Part shown: piece by piece, positions 7,892-16,293 of the stretch
How the letters are laid out: every line of letters begins with the position of its first letter
Position numbering within the stretch: position 1 is the stretch's first letter
Assembly (NCBI RefSeq): GCF_017353415.1
Contig: NZ_JAFMPX010000002.1
Coordinates: forward strand, 1-64,000
Reading direction: 5' to 3'
Length of the DNA: 64,000 nucleotides
Source of the DNA: Arthrobacter sp. E3
GTDB lineage: Bacteria > Actinomycetota > Actinomycetes > Actinomycetales > Micrococcaceae
Program-made: the position numbers and the translations under genes
Notes under the pieces: model-generated
The model's database searches: none
Seen by the model: only the letters and a program-made list of their open reading frames with translations
What the model was told of the DNA's origin: nothing

Positions 7892-10134
7892 TACGAATGC
7901 AGTGCTGATCGCGAACGGGAACGGCTGGCAAGCAGCCATGACTGGACATCGAGCAACGGTTCTCCTTCGTCGTTTTGATGGTGTCGTTTCCATTCGCCGT
8001 CGTTGTCCAGATGCCAGCTGGACGTGCCCGGATCAAGGTAGCGCGTCATCAACGAGTCAACCTCGGCAATGTCTTCACGGTTGGAAAGCCGGACCAGTGC
8101 TTCTACCCGGCGGTCCAGATTGCGGTGCATCATGTCCGCAGAGCCCATGTAGACAATAGGATCCCCGGCGTTGGCGAAGGTAAAGACTCGGGAGTGTTCA
8201 AGGAAGCGGCCCAGAATTGAACGCACTGTGATGTTCTCGCTGAGTCCGGGCACTCCTGGCCTCAGCGAACAAATGCCGCGCACAATCACACCGACTTCCA
8301 CCCCTGCCTGGGAAGCACGGTACAGGGAGTCGATGATGGCTTCATCGACCATGGAGTTGACCTTGATGCATACCTTGGCCGGCAGGCCAGCCTTCTTGTT
8401 GGCGATCTCGGTGTCGATCAGCTCGATCAAGCCTGAACGCACCGAGCGTGGCGCTACCAACAGGCGGTCGAAGGACGTCTTGGGCGCGTAGCCAGACAGC
8501 TGGTTGAACAGCTTCGAGAGGTCTTCACCCACTTGGTTGTCGGCCGTCAGCAACCCCAAATCTTCGTAGTAGCGCGCGGTGCGGGGGTGGTAGTTGCCGG
8601 TGCCAATGTGGCAGTAGCGGCGCAGCCCATCCTGTTCCTGACGGACCACCAAAGACAGCTTGCAGTGGGTCTTTAGACCGACAATGCCATACACCACGTG
8701 CACGCCGGCCTGCTCAAGTTTGCGTGCCCAGGAAATATTCGCCTGTTCGTCAAAACGAGCCTTGATTTCCACCAGCGCCAACACTTGCTTGCCGGCCTCC
8801 GCGGCATCCACCAACGCGTCAACAATGGGGGAGTCGCCCGAGGTGCGGTACAGGGTCTGCTTGATGGCACGGACTTTGGGGTCGGCTGCGGCCTGCTCCA
8901 AGAACGCCTGCACTGAGGTGGAGAATGCGTCGTAGGGGTGGTGCAGGAGAATATCGCGGCGGCGCATGGCCGCAAACACGTTCGCAGCCTTGGACGTTTC
9001 GGACGGGTTCAGATCTCGCGAGGTGTGGGCCACATGCTTGGGGTAGCGCAGGTCGCTGCGGTCGATGGCACCGATGACGGACAGTCCGCGCAAATCCAGC
9101 GGTGCTGGCAGTTTGTAGACCTCAGACTCTTCAACATCCAGTTCGCGAACCAACAGTGCCAAGATGCTGGGGTTGATGTCCGTGGCCACTTCAAGGCGCA
9201 CGGGCGGGCCGAACTTGCGGCGCAGCAGTTCCTTCTCCAGCGCTTGCAGAAGGTTCTCGGCGTCGTCCTCTTCAACTTCCAGGTCCTCATTGCGAGTGAC
9301 CCTGAAAGTGTGGTGCTCCACAATTTCCATGCCCGGGAAGAGCTGATCGAGGTACTGTGCAATGACTTCTTCAAGCGGAATGAACCGCGCCACGCGCCCG
9401 GGCACCGTGCCAGCGCGGGGTCCGTCGAGGGCAACGAGCCGGGGCAGCAGGTCCGGGACCTTGACGCGGGCAAACAGTTCCTTACCGCTGACGGGGTTGC
9501 GGACCACCACCGCCAAGTTCAGCGACAGCCCGGAAATGTACGGGAACGGGTGGGCCGGATCAACGGCCAGCGGCGTCAGGATGGGGAAGATCTTCTCGGA
9601 GAACATCTTCGCCAGCTGCACCTTGGAGGGGTCGTCAAGCTCCTCCCAATGGACCAAGTGGATGTGCTCGTATGCCAGTGCGGGTCTGATCTGGCTGGCG
9701 AAGACGTGGGAATGCCGAATCTGCAATTCATGGGCGGCTTCGCTGATTTGCTCCAGCACCTCCAGCGGGCTCAAGCCTGCAGGGGAAGGCACGGCCAGGC
9801 CGGTGGCAATGCGGCGCTTCAGGCCGGCCACGCGCACCATGAAGAACTCGTCCAAGTTGGAGGCAAAGATCGACAGAAAGTTTACCCGCTCCAACAGCTG
9901 CAAATCGGGGTCTTCGGCCAATTCCAGGACCCGGGCATTGAAAGCCAGCCAGCTCAGCTCACGGTCGAGGAACCTGTCAGGAGTGATGTCCCCTTCAGGA
10001 ATGAGCGTGGGCTCAAAATCAGGGATCTCAATCCTGTCTTGGGTGGCCCGTGAAGAGGGTACTTCCCCGGAAACGAACCGTTCCCGGCCGCTGCCTGATG
10101 CCTTGTTCAGGGTCCCCTTGTATTCGCGCTTCAT
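7891..10134 (-). CDS. ppk: Polyphosphate kinase 1
   Basis: It polymerises the gamma-phosphate of ATP into polyphosphate, reversibly, at the membrane face. With the ATG at 10134 (MKREYKGTL, preceded by GAGGA at good spacing) the protein has 747 residues, a normal length. The N-terminal [15 protein letters not shown] and [19 protein letters not shown] blocks are present. The phosphorylated histidine lies in [10 protein letters not shown] (about His490), followed by [23 protein letters not shown], and the second histidine is in FLEHSRVF (about His647). A longer start at 10191 is possible but has no SD. mutT1 follows directly and mshD precedes by 77 bases, so all three may be co-transcribed. Confidence 0.95.
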   Translation of the reverse strand: MKREYKGTLNKASGSGRERFVSGEVPSSRATQDRIEIPDFEPTLIPEGDITPDRFLDRELSWLAFNARVLELAEDPDLQLLERVNFLSIFASNLDEFFMVRVAGLKRRIATGLAVPSPAGLSPLEVLEQISEAAHELQIRHSHVFASQIRPALAYEHIHLVHWEELDDPSKVQLAKMFSEKIFPILTPLAVDPAHPFPYISGLSLNLAVVVRNPVSGKELFARVKVPDLLPRLVALDGPRAGTVPGRVARFIPLEEVIAQYLDQLFPGMEIVEHHTFRVTRNEDLEVEEDDAENLLQALEKELLRRKFGPPVRLEVATDINPSILALLVRELDVEESEVYKLPAPLDLRGLSVIGAIDRSDLRYPKHVAHTSRDLNPSETSKAANVFAAMRRRDILLHHPYDAFSTSVQAFLEQAAADPKVRAIKQTLYRTSGDSPIVDALVDAAEAGKQVLALVEIKARFDEQANISWARKLEQAGVHVVYGIVGLKTHCKLSLVVRQEQDGLRRYCHIGTGNYHPRTARYYEDLGLLTADNQVGEDLSKLFNQLSGYAPKTSFDRLLVAPRSVRSGLIELIDTEIANKKAGLPAKVCIKVNSMVDEAIIDSLYRASQAGVEVGVIVRGICSLRPGVPGLSENITVRSILGRFLEHSRVFTFANAGDPIVYMGSADMMHRNLDRRVEALVRLSNREDIAEVDSLMTRYLDPGTSSWHLDNDGEWKRHHQNDEGEPLLDVQSWLLASRSRSRSALHS

Positions 10135-10211
10135 CCACTGGTCCTCAGAGTTGGTACTGCTTTGAATCACACTTGTCAGCGTGGGCCCCATCCGTTGGGA
10201 AGGCCAACACC

Positions 10212-11198
10212 TTAGGCAGACATTGGCCCATACATGACGTCGGAATCCCACTTCGTAAAGCCCAGCTGGCGGTACAGCGAAACTGCGGCTTCATTGTCTG
10301 CATCAACGTAAAGCATAATGGCACGCAGGCCGGCGTTTTGCAGGTGGTCGATGCCCTGTCGCGTCAACGTCCGGCCCAGGCCCAATCCCTGCGCCGCAGG
10401 AGTCACCCCCACCACGTACACCTCGCCCATGGCTGCCTGGCCGGGGCGGGAGGCATGGACCTTCGTCCAGTGGAAGCCCAAGATCTCATCGGCGTCATTG
10501 ACTGCCAAAAAGAATCCCGCCGGGTCAAACCATGGCTCGGCGATGCGGGCTTGCAAGTCGTCAAGGGTCAGCGCCCCCTGTTCCGGGTGGTGGGCAAACG
10601 CTGCGGCATTGGCTGCCAGCCATGCTTGCTCGTCCTGGTTCGGAACAAATGTCCGCAACCGCACGCCGTCGGGCGTTGGGTAGTCAAGGTCGGGTTGCGC
10701 CGGTGGTCCCATGGACGACGGCGCCTGCCGGACAAGGCGCATGCGCCACAGTTCGCGGATGGCACGGTAGCCGTAGCTGGCGGCAAGATCAGCGGCAGCT
10801 TCATGATCGCCGTGAGACCACGCCTTGATGCCTTTGAGCCCGCGGACCTCAAGTAGTTTGTCCACCACAATGGCTCCGACGCCCTCATTGCGGTAGGCCG
10901 GGTGCACGACGATTTCCAGCACACCTTCACTGCCGTCGAGCACCACCACGGCGACGCCGGCAAGGTCCTCACCCACCGTGGGCGAGGCGTCCTCTGGGGC
11001 ATAGGTGAGCAGGGTCAGCACGGTGTGGGGGCCTGCCTGGGCGGATTTGAGTTCAACGAGGGTTTGTTCCGAGAAGGGCGGATTGCCGTCAGCGTCTTCG
11101 GCTGCTTCAATCACGGCCTGGATCTCCTGCAGGAGCTCAGGGCCGGGCGCGCCCGGAACCACCGTTACCGGCCAGCTGTCAGTCTTTGCGGGGCTCAT
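10212..11198 (-). CDS. mshD: Mycothiol synthase
   Basis: It acetylates the cysteine amine of Cys-GlcN-Ins to finish mycothiol, the actinobacterial glutathione substitute. The 328-residue protein (ATG 11198 with AGG eight bases upstream; a GTG at 11204 is also possible) contains two GNAT domains in tandem. The first has [28 protein letters not shown] around residue 90, and the second has [26 protein letters not shown] near residue 255. Both contain acetyl-CoA loops (RNEGVG and AQGLGLG). Its place downstream of glnR matches the mycobacterial glnR-mshD order, here separated by a dehydrogenase gene. Confidence 0.93.
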   Translation of the reverse strand: MSPAKTDSWPVTVVPGAPGPELLQEIQAVIEAAEDADGNPPFSEQTLVELKSAQAGPHTVLTLLTYAPEDASPTVGEDLAGVAVVVLDGSEGVLEIVVHPAYRNEGVGAIVVDKLLEVRGLKGIKAWSHGDHEAAADLAASYGYRAIRELWRMRLVRQAPSSMGPPAQPDLDYPTPDGVRLRTFVPNQDEQAWLAANAAAFAHHPEQGALTLDDLQARIAEPWFDPAGFFLAVNDADEILGFHWTKVHASRPGQAAMGEVYVVGVTPAAQGLGLGRTLTRQGIDHLQNAGLRAIMLYVDADNEAAVSLYRQLGFTKWDSDVMYGPMSA

Positions 11199-11363
11199 AA
11201 CCACAGCCTAGTGTGAGTGCGCAAGCTAATGCGAGACTCTCCGGCTGTGATCGTGTCGAATGAGCCGGGCGTCAGCTCGGTCCTGCAGCCAATTTGCACC
11301 CTTGCGCGGTGATGACATACAGTTTGAGAGCAGCGCGGCCGGGCAACCGGAGTGCGGTGGCAA

Positions 11364-11493
11364 ATGAAGGAACGGAACGGTTCCTGCAGTTGTGCTGGGG
11401 GGATGCACCAGTGGGGTGCCTTCGATACGTTCGACCCGTATGTCCTCCACTTATTCAAAAGGGCCCATTTCCGTCAAGGAAATGGGCCCTTTT
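11364..11493 (+). ncRNA. Possible structured RNA with tRNA-like 3' part, between mshD and dehydrogenase
   Basis: The plus strand holds a series of hairpins: AGGAAC (6-base loop) GTTCCT at 11369-11386, then a three-way fold at 11399-11450, then the terminator at 11457-11493. In the three-way fold, GGGGGAT pairs with GTCCTCC over seven pairs, two of them G-U. Inside are GCACC-AGTGG-GGTGC and ATACG-TTCGACC-CGTAT. The last hairpin has the exact length and TTCGANN loop of a tRNA T-arm and is directly followed by the acceptor-like strand and an A. The D and anticodon arms are absent and CCA is not encoded. The G-U pairs favour the plus strand. Expression is unproven; a 48-codon open frame (11364-11510) covers the same bases and is an alternative. 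Confidence 0.25.
11457..11493. terminator. Strong bidirectional terminator hairpin
   Basis: A 16-bp perfect inverted repeat, AAAAGGGCCCATTTCC (11457-11472) and its complement (11478-11493), surrounds a GTCAA loop. It begins 18 bases past the dehydrogenase stop on the minus strand and ends with a T-run in both directions. Confidence 0.85.
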
Positions 11494-11511
11494 GCCGTAT
11501 CAGGGGTTAGC

Positions 11512-12531
11512 TCAGGCGCTTAGGTTCATATCGTGGGCGTGCACCTGAGCATCCAGCGGTTCGTCGTTGAGGTAGTGGGCCAGGTCGTTGAGCGCCATGT
11601 CAGACATCCGGCGGGTTTCCGTCCCCAGTGAACCGGCAATGTGGGGCGTCAGGACCACATTTGGAAGGTCATACAGGATGGAATCGGCGTCAAGCGGTTC
11701 GGGGTCTGTGACATCCAGGATGGCGGTAATGCGGCCGCCGCAGCAGGCCTCCTCCAACGCGGCCGTATCAACGAGTGAACCGCGGGCCGTGTTGATCAAG
11801 GTGGCGTTGTCCGCCAAGGCTGCCAGTTCCAGCGCCCCGATCATGTGACGCGTGCTGGGAAGCTCGGGGGCATGAAGGGAGAGGATATCTACAGCCGGGA
11901 TGAGTGCATCCAACGGGATCAGCGTGGCGCCCGCAGCTGAAACCTCCACGGGGTCCGCATAAGGATCTGCAACGAACACGCGCACATCCTGCAATATCTG
12001 CAGCAGCTCAACAACGCGCCGGCCAATCTTGGAGTAACCCACCACCCCGACGGTCCTGCCCAAGTTGCCGAGCTCACCGCGCAGTTGGCCATAGCTGTTT
12101 GAGCCGCGGTGGTTGCGGGCATCATTGGCCAGCACTTGTGCCCGCTTGCCAGCAAGGATGATGGTGGCCAAAGTGAATTCGGCCACCGGGACGGCGTTGG
12201 CTTCGGCACCATTGGAAACAACAATCCCACGGTCCCAGAGTGCGTCGCTGACCAACGGACGCACAGAACCTGCACAGTGGAAGACTGCCCTGAGCTTGGG
12301 CAGTTGAGCCAGCCGGGCTTCATCAAGCAAGGGCACGCCCCAGCTGGTGATGAGGATTTCAATCCCAGCCAGGCGCCCGGCAACGGCAGGGTCGTCAAAG
12401 GAATCCGTCGACACGGGTGTGCCCAGCTGAACCATTGACTTCAGGCGTTCCAGGCGATGGCTGTCGAATTGCGATTCAAAGGTGCCGTAATCCATGACCA
12501 GGAGCGCTTCAGGAAAGAGCTTGCGGTTCAA
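11512..12531 (-). CDS. D-isomer-specific 2-hydroxyacid dehydrogenase
   Basis: This is an NAD(P)-dependent oxidoreductase of the phosphoglycerate/formate dehydrogenase family; the substrate is unknown. It has 339 residues from the TTG at 12531 (AGAGGA seven bases upstream). An ATG at 12570 would overlap the glnR stop as ATGA but lacks a good SD. The Rossmann loop appears as VGVVGYSKIGRRVVELL near residue 160, with serine in place of one usual glycine. The catalytic triad is in NTARGSLVDTAALEEA (Arg), DVTDPEPLD (Glu) and LTPHIAGS (His). It follows glnR in the same orientation, so it may share nitrogen control. The usual mycobacterial glnR-mshD order lacks it. Confidence 0.85.
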   Translation of the reverse strand: MNRKLFPEALLVMDYGTFESQFDSHRLERLKSMVQLGTPVSTDSFDDPAVAGRLAGIEILITSWGVPLLDEARLAQLPKLRAVFHCAGSVRPLVSDALWDRGIVVSNGAEANAVPVAEFTLATIILAGKRAQVLANDARNHRGSNSYGQLRGELGNLGRTVGVVGYSKIGRRVVELLQILQDVRVFVADPYADPVEVSAAGATLIPLDALIPAVDILSLHAPELPSTRHMIGALELAALADNATLINTARGSLVDTAALEEACCGGRITAILDVTDPEPLDADSILYDLPNVVLTPHIAGSLGTETRRMSDMALNDLAHYLNDEPLDAQVHAHDMNLSA

Positions 12532-12566
12532 AGGTGGGTCCTCTCGTGGATTCCCGGCAGCGGGCG

Positions 12567-13265
12567 TCATGCCTCGCTGAGGGTGTCGTCGGGCACTTTG
12601 GAAACGCTGAGCAGATAACCCACGTTCCTGACGGTGCTGATCAATTTTTCGTTCTCGGATCCCAGCTTCGCGCGCAGGCGCCGAACATGGACATCCACCG
12701 TGCGAGTGCCCCCGTAGTAGTCGTAGCCCCACACCTCATTGAGCAACTGGGCTCTCGTGAAAACCCGCCCCGGATGCTGGGCAAGATACTTCAGCAGCTC
12801 AAATTCCTTGTAGGTAAGGTTCAGCACTGTCCCGTGAACCAGCGCCGTGTAGCTGCCCTCGTTGATGACAATTCCGGCAGCCTGGATTTCCTGGTGCGAG
12901 CTGTCTTCCGCCACATCTGCACGGGTCAGGGCCAACCGGATGCGAGCTTCCACCTCTGCGGGCCCGGCAATATTAAGAAGGACGTCGTCTGCCGACCATG
13001 ACGCTGTCACGGCTGCCATGCCGCCCTCTGTCAACACCAGCAGCAGGGGAATGCTGATGCCGGTCGCACGCAGCAGCTGGCAGAGGGACCGGGAGCCGGA
13101 GAGGTCCTGCCGGGCGTCAACCATGATGAGGTCCGCGGGTTTTGCGTCGAGCAAGGCGGTGGGTACTGCTGGAAGAATGAGGACGTTGTGGCTGAGCAGC
13201 TCCAACGCGGGCAGGATCTCCAAGGAACTGCCCCGGTGGTTGGTCAGCATTAAAATCTGCGACAT
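12567..13265 (-). CDS. glnR: GlnR, orphan OmpR-type regulator of nitrogen metabolism
   Basis: GlnR switches nitrogen assimilation genes in actinobacteria and has no dedicated kinase. The 232 residues align by eye with Streptomyces and mycobacterial GlnR. The atypical receiver has [24 protein letters not shown] (the conserved aspartate is at residue 50) and [13 protein letters not shown]. The C-terminal winged helix contains [49 protein letters not shown] and TVRNVGYLL. The acceptor pocket lacks the normal paired acidic residues at the N-terminus, as expected for this family. Downstream are the dehydrogenase and mshD, which supports the assignment by synteny. Confidence 0.92.
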   Translation of the reverse strand: MSQILMLTNHRGSSLEILPALELLSHNVLILPAVPTALLDAKPADLIMVDARQDLSGSRSLCQLLRATGISIPLLLVLTEGGMAAVTASWSADDVLLNIAGPAEVEARIRLALTRADVAEDSSHQEIQAAGIVINEGSYTALVHGTVLNLTYKEFELLKYLAQHPGRVFTRAQLLNEVWGYDYYGGTRTVDVHVRRLRAKLGSENEKLISTVRNVGYLLSVSKVPDDTLSEA

Positions 13266-13296
13266 GACTTCCTAACAAAGTGCATTGAGCACGCAT

Positions 13297-13335
13297 CTTT
13301 CAGCGACAAACAAGTTTCCGGGCCGGCGCTGAAAG
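13297..13335. promoter_or_regulatory. Inverted repeat in the glnR/permease divergent promoter region
   Basis: CTTTCAGCG (13297-13305) and CGCTGAAAG (13327-13335) form a perfect 9-bp inverted repeat with 21 bases between. It lies 32 bases upstream of the glnR start and upstream of the divergent permease gene. It could be an operator for autoregulation or a hairpin in a leader. The match to the published GlnR half-sites (GTnAC / GAAAC) is poor, so the regulator is unknown. Confidence 0.35.
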
Positions 13336-13411
13336 CAGCCAAAAAAGTCAAGACGCACCGTCCGCGAGGGTTGTTCCACAGTGTACCGGCAGAATAAGGG
13401 AGGATTGGTGT

Positions 13412-14146
13412 GTGAAGTCATCTATAGCCGGACTTATAGCCATCGTTGCCTTGGTGCTGCTGGTGTCAGCGCACTATCTGGGTTTGGTCTGGACGGTGGG
13501 CTTCGGGATTGCCCTGGCCGCCGCTTTTGGGTATGGCTGGCCTCACTACTTGGCGATTCCGGCCAAGAAGACTCTCGGCACCGTCATCGCCCTGACTGGT
13601 GTGGGCTCCGCCTTGACCGCCGGTCTGGATGCAGGCGGAGACTACCTGGTGTGGACACCCATCTTGATCGCTGTGGGTTTTGCCGGGGTAATGGTGGTGC
13701 AGCTTCTTCGGGGCACCGGGCAGAAGCATCGGCTGGAATCCACCCTGGGAGCCGGAACCGGAGTTGCCATTGCGGGGTTTGCGAGCGGGTGGGTGGCTTC
13801 CATCCGGTTCCTAGGGGAGCCGGGAATGACCCTCATTGTGGCCATCAGCGCCGCGGTGGCCATTGCCATTGGCATGCTGCCCTGGCCCGATCGGGTGCTT
13901 GCACCGCTGACGATCGTGATGGCTGCGCTTGCCGGGCCCCTCGCGGCCCTGCTGTTTTCCAATGTGCACGTAGCTCAGGCAGCCGTGCTAGGCGTCTTGG
14001 TTGGTGCTGTCATGGCTGCTTTCCGCCAACTGCGGACCCTGTCGCGGAAACCGGAACACGTGGTGGGTGTTGTGGCTGCCGGACTGGCCCCTATCCTTTC
14101 CTTGGGCGCCCTTGTCTACTTCGTGGAAAAGATTATTCTGCATTAG
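13412..14146 (+). CDS. Integral membrane permease-like protein
   Basis: The 244-residue protein consists almost wholly of hydrophobic helices (about eight). It begins AGLIAIVALVLLVSAHYLGL and ends in a helix before the short tail VEKIILH. A basic loop near residue 105 (LLRGTGQKHRLEST) would be cytoplasmic. No enzymatic motif is seen. It is annotated as a permease in related genomes as far as I remember, but no substrate is known. The start is a GTG, preceded by GGGAGGATT, a good SD. It is divergent from glnR, which raises the possibility of nitrogen-linked control. Confidence 0.7.
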   Translation: MKSSIAGLIAIVALVLLVSAHYLGLVWTVGFGIALAAAFGYGWPHYLAIPAKKTLGTVIALTGVGSALTAGLDAGGDYLVWTPILIAVGFAGVMVVQLLRGTGQKHRLESTLGAGTGVAIAGFASGWVASIRFLGEPGMTLIVAISAAVAIAIGMLPWPDRVLAPLTIVMAALAGPLAALLFSNVHVAQAAVLGVLVGAVMAAFRQLRTLSRKPEHVVGVVAAGLAPILSLGALVYFVEKIILH

Positions 14147-14239
14147 GCAGGCCGCTCCAAGGCACGAAATCATGCCGCGGCGCACCCAGTCATCAAGCGG
14201 TCCGCACGGAAGCTTGGCAGATCATTGTAGGATGGCATC

Positions 14240-14353
14240 ATGAGCGTACTTGCCTTGGAAATTTTCTACATTTGCCTTTTGGTGGTGGCCAGCGTAGCCA
14301 TGGCCTGGTTTGCCGGACTGGTGGTGTGGCGCCTGTTCAAAGGTCAGCAGTAA
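14240..14353 (+). CDS. 37-residue single-helix membrane peptide
   Basis: A short open frame encodes MSVLALEIFYICLLVVASV and continues to a C-terminal WRLFKGQQ. It has one transmembrane helix (residues 7-30) with a basic, inside-facing tail. An AGGA (14229-14232) sits seven bases before the ATG. The stop is six bases before the ATG of the nitrobindin-like gene, so the two are probably co-translated. The reading frame, SD, helix and tight spacing argue that it is genuine; the function is unknown. Confidence 0.6.
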   Translation: MSVLALEIFYICLLVVASVAMAWFAGLVVWRLFKGQQ

Positions 14354-14359
14354 TCTGTC

Positions 14360-14962
14360 ATGGCCATTGAAATTCCCACCGGCCTGACCCCGGAACTAGT
14401 TCCACTGTCGTGGCTTCTTGGTACTTGGACCGGTGCTGGCCGCCTTGGAGCCGGCGAAGCCGACGATGAATACTTCATCCAGACGGCGACCTTCAAGGAC
14501 AATGGACTGCCCTACCTGCAGTACTCCGCAGAGTCTTGGCTCACGGACGAAAACGGCGCTATTTTGCGTCCACTCTCCGTGGAAACCGGTTTCTGGCAGC
14601 TGGATCGGCCCCTGAATGATTCCGACGGCGGTCCCGGCTTGATCCCTGCCGACATGGTCCCTGCACTGCGGACGGCGGACGATGTCGAGGCGCTGCGCAA
14701 CGCGGACGGCGGCTTTGACCTGGTGGTCAACATTGTCCATCCCGGCGGCATCTCCGAGCTGTACTACGGCAGCATCAAGGGCCCCCAGATCCAGCTTTCC
14801 ACCGACGCCGTCATGCGCGGTGCCGGAGCCAAGGACTACACGGCGGCAACCCGCATTTTTGGGCTCGTGAACGGCGACCTTTACTGGCGTTGGGATGTGG
14901 CTGCGCAAGGGAAATCCCTTGATGCGCATGCCTCGGCGGCCCTGCACAAGGTCAACTCCTAA
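14360..14962 (+). CDS. Nitrobindin-like heme-binding beta-barrel protein
   Basis: Members of this FABP-like family (formerly DUF1794) form a ten-stranded barrel; some bind ferric heme and detoxify peroxynitrite. The signature is seen near the N-terminus as LLGTWTGAGRLGAGEADDEYF (residues 15-35, a relaxed form of GxWxGxGxGxYP). The end of the protein has the family's YTAATRIFGLVNGDLYWRWDV, which usually carries the heme-ligand region; I cannot assign the histidine with certainty. The length of 200 residues is typical. A homologue sits near glnR and ygfZ in mycobacteria (Rv0813c region, from memory). Confidence 0.85.
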   Translation: MAIEIPTGLTPELVPLSWLLGTWTGAGRLGAGEADDEYFIQTATFKDNGLPYLQYSAESWLTDENGAILRPLSVETGFWQLDRPLNDSDGGPGLIPADMVPALRTADDVEALRNADGGFDLVVNIVHPGGISELYYGSIKGPQIQLSTDAVMRGAGAKDYTAATRIFGLVNGDLYWRWDVAAQGKSLDAHASAALHKVNS

Positions 14963-15018
14963 CCGCTGTCCGCCCTGGGCGGTGGAATAGGCCGCTACGA
15001 GAAGGCGTTGCACGCGAT

Positions 15019-16116
15019 ATGAGCTATTTGAGTCCTTTGTTGAACCGTCACGGAGCCGTGCAGGCAGGCGGCCTCGACGCCGGCGTTGCCGCACACTATG
15101 GCGACCCCAACCGTGAACAGCGTCTGCTGGCCGGATATTTGGGCAAGCCCGGCACCGCCGTCGTGGATCTTTCCCACCGTGGAGTGGTGACCGTGGCCGG
15201 TCCGGACCGGTTGAGCTGGCTGAATACGTTATCCAGCCAACAGCTGAGCAATCTGGCACCAAACACAGGCACAGAGCTGTTGCTGCTCACGGTTCAAGGC
15301 CGCATTGAGTTCGATGCGAGAGTGGTGGACGACGGCGGGACCACGTGGTTGATCGTCGAAGCTGAGGAAGCAGCGCCCTTGGCCGCGTGGCTTAATTCCA
15401 TGAAGTTCATGTTGCGGGTTGAAATTGCTGATGTCTCGATGGACTGGGCCGTGGTGGGATCGGTGTCCGAGGTTCCCGAATGGGACAAGTATTTGGTTTG
15501 GGTGGATCCGTGGCCGCACATTGGCGCCGGCGGGTACAGCTACGCGGCTGTTTCCGAGGATCAGCATCCCGGCCTTGAACGGCCTTGGCGTGAATACCTT
15601 ATGCCGGCAAGCGAGCTGGAAGACGCTGTTGGTCAGCGGCCGCTGGCCGGCGTCTGGGCGGCGGAAGCGTTGCGCCTTGCCGCGTGGCGCCCCCGCCGTG
15701 GGACCGAAACCGACGACAAAACCATTCCGCACGAGCTGGACCTGCTGCGCACGGCCGTGCACATGTCCAAGGGTTGTTACAAGGGTCAGGAAACAATCGC
15801 TCGCGTGCACAATCTGGGCCGCCCGCCGCGCCGCTTGGTGTTCTTGCAGCTTGATGGGTCGTTGCACACGCTCCCGGCCCCAGGCAGTGAAGTCCTCCTC
15901 GAAGACCGTGTGGTGGGAAAAGTCACCTCCGTGGCCCAGCACTTTGAAATGGGTCCCATCGCCTTGGCCGTCATCAAACGTTCAGTGGACCCCGACGCTG
16001 TTTTGAGCGTGGATGATGCTGGTGAAAGATACCCTGCCAACCAGGAAATTATTGTTGCCACCGACGCCGGGCAAATAGTTGGCAGGCAGAGCGGGTTTTT
16101 GCGCGCTCCCAGGTAA
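15019..16116 (+). CDS. ygfZ: YgfZ/GcvT-family folate-binding Fe-S maintenance protein
   Basis: YgfZ proteins bind tetrahydrofolate and support the repair or assembly of certain iron-sulfur enzymes. The 365-residue protein has a GcvT-like N-terminal fold with VVDLSHRGVVTVAGPDRLSWLN (around residue 50). The family signature is seen as MSKGCYKGQETIARVHNLGRPPRR (around residue 255), with the essential cysteine in KGCYKGQE. The C-terminal barrel follows. It lies about 56 bases after the nitrobindin-like gene in the same orientation, which fits a shared role in handling oxidative damage to metal centres. Confidence 0.9.
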   Translation: MSYLSPLLNRHGAVQAGGLDAGVAAHYGDPNREQRLLAGYLGKPGTAVVDLSHRGVVTVAGPDRLSWLNTLSSQQLSNLAPNTGTELLLLTVQGRIEFDARVVDDGGTTWLIVEAEEAAPLAAWLNSMKFMLRVEIADVSMDWAVVGSVSEVPEWDKYLVWVDPWPHIGAGGYSYAAVSEDQHPGLERPWREYLMPASELEDAVGQRPLAGVWAAEALRLAAWRPRRGTETDDKTIPHELDLLRTAVHMSKGCYKGQETIARVHNLGRPPRRLVFLQLDGSLHTLPAPGSEVLLEDRVVGKVTSVAQHFEMGPIALAVIKRSVDPDAVLSVDDAGERYPANQEIIVATDAGQIVGRQSGFLRAPR

Positions 16117-16139
16117 CATGCGCCCCAGCAAGCTGTGCC

Positions 16140-16174
16140 GTGCACGGGCCCTCTTCCAGAGTGGGGCCCGTGTA
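16140..16174 (+). terminator. Hairpin after ygfZ
   Basis: GTGCACGGGCCC (16140-16151) pairs with GGGCCCGTGTAC (16163-16174) over 12 pairs, one of them G-U on the plus strand. There is no clear T-run, so it may act as a stem that blocks read-through into the padR control region rather than as a classic terminator. Confidence 0.55.
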
Positions 16175-16201
16175 CTTGGGAAAATTCGGGGACTTTGTGT
16201 C

Positions 16202-16242
16202 CAGCTATTCCGTGAGGAATACTTCGTGTGGAATAATAGCTG
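16202..16242. promoter_or_regulatory. Nested palindromic operator upstream of padR
   Basis: TATTCC-GTGA-GGAATA (16206-16221) is a perfect palindrome. A further GGAATA follows at 16230-16235, and the whole is framed by CAGCTAT (16202-16208) and ATAGCTG (16236-16242). The element lies about 50-90 bases upstream of the padR start. PadR regulators normally repress their own gene and an adjacent efflux pump, so this is the best candidate operator. Confidence 0.6.
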
Positions 16243-16293
16243 TGCGTCGAATCCTGCGTTTGATCCATGGACGGGCAGCGGAAGGAGCTGGGC

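Noticed and set aside
8938-10053. 371-codon plus-strand frame opposite ppk
   Set aside because: Antisense to polyphosphate kinase, without SD or motif.
11294-11400. SAM-type riboswitch upstream of the tRNA-like fold
   Set aside because: A GGGCAACCGG segment resembles the GCAACC motif of SAM riboswitches, but the rest of the core is missing and no downstream gene would be controlled.
13381-14370. 329-codon frame overlapping the permease
   Set aside because: Shadow frame of the permease; no start site and a high Arg/Cys content.
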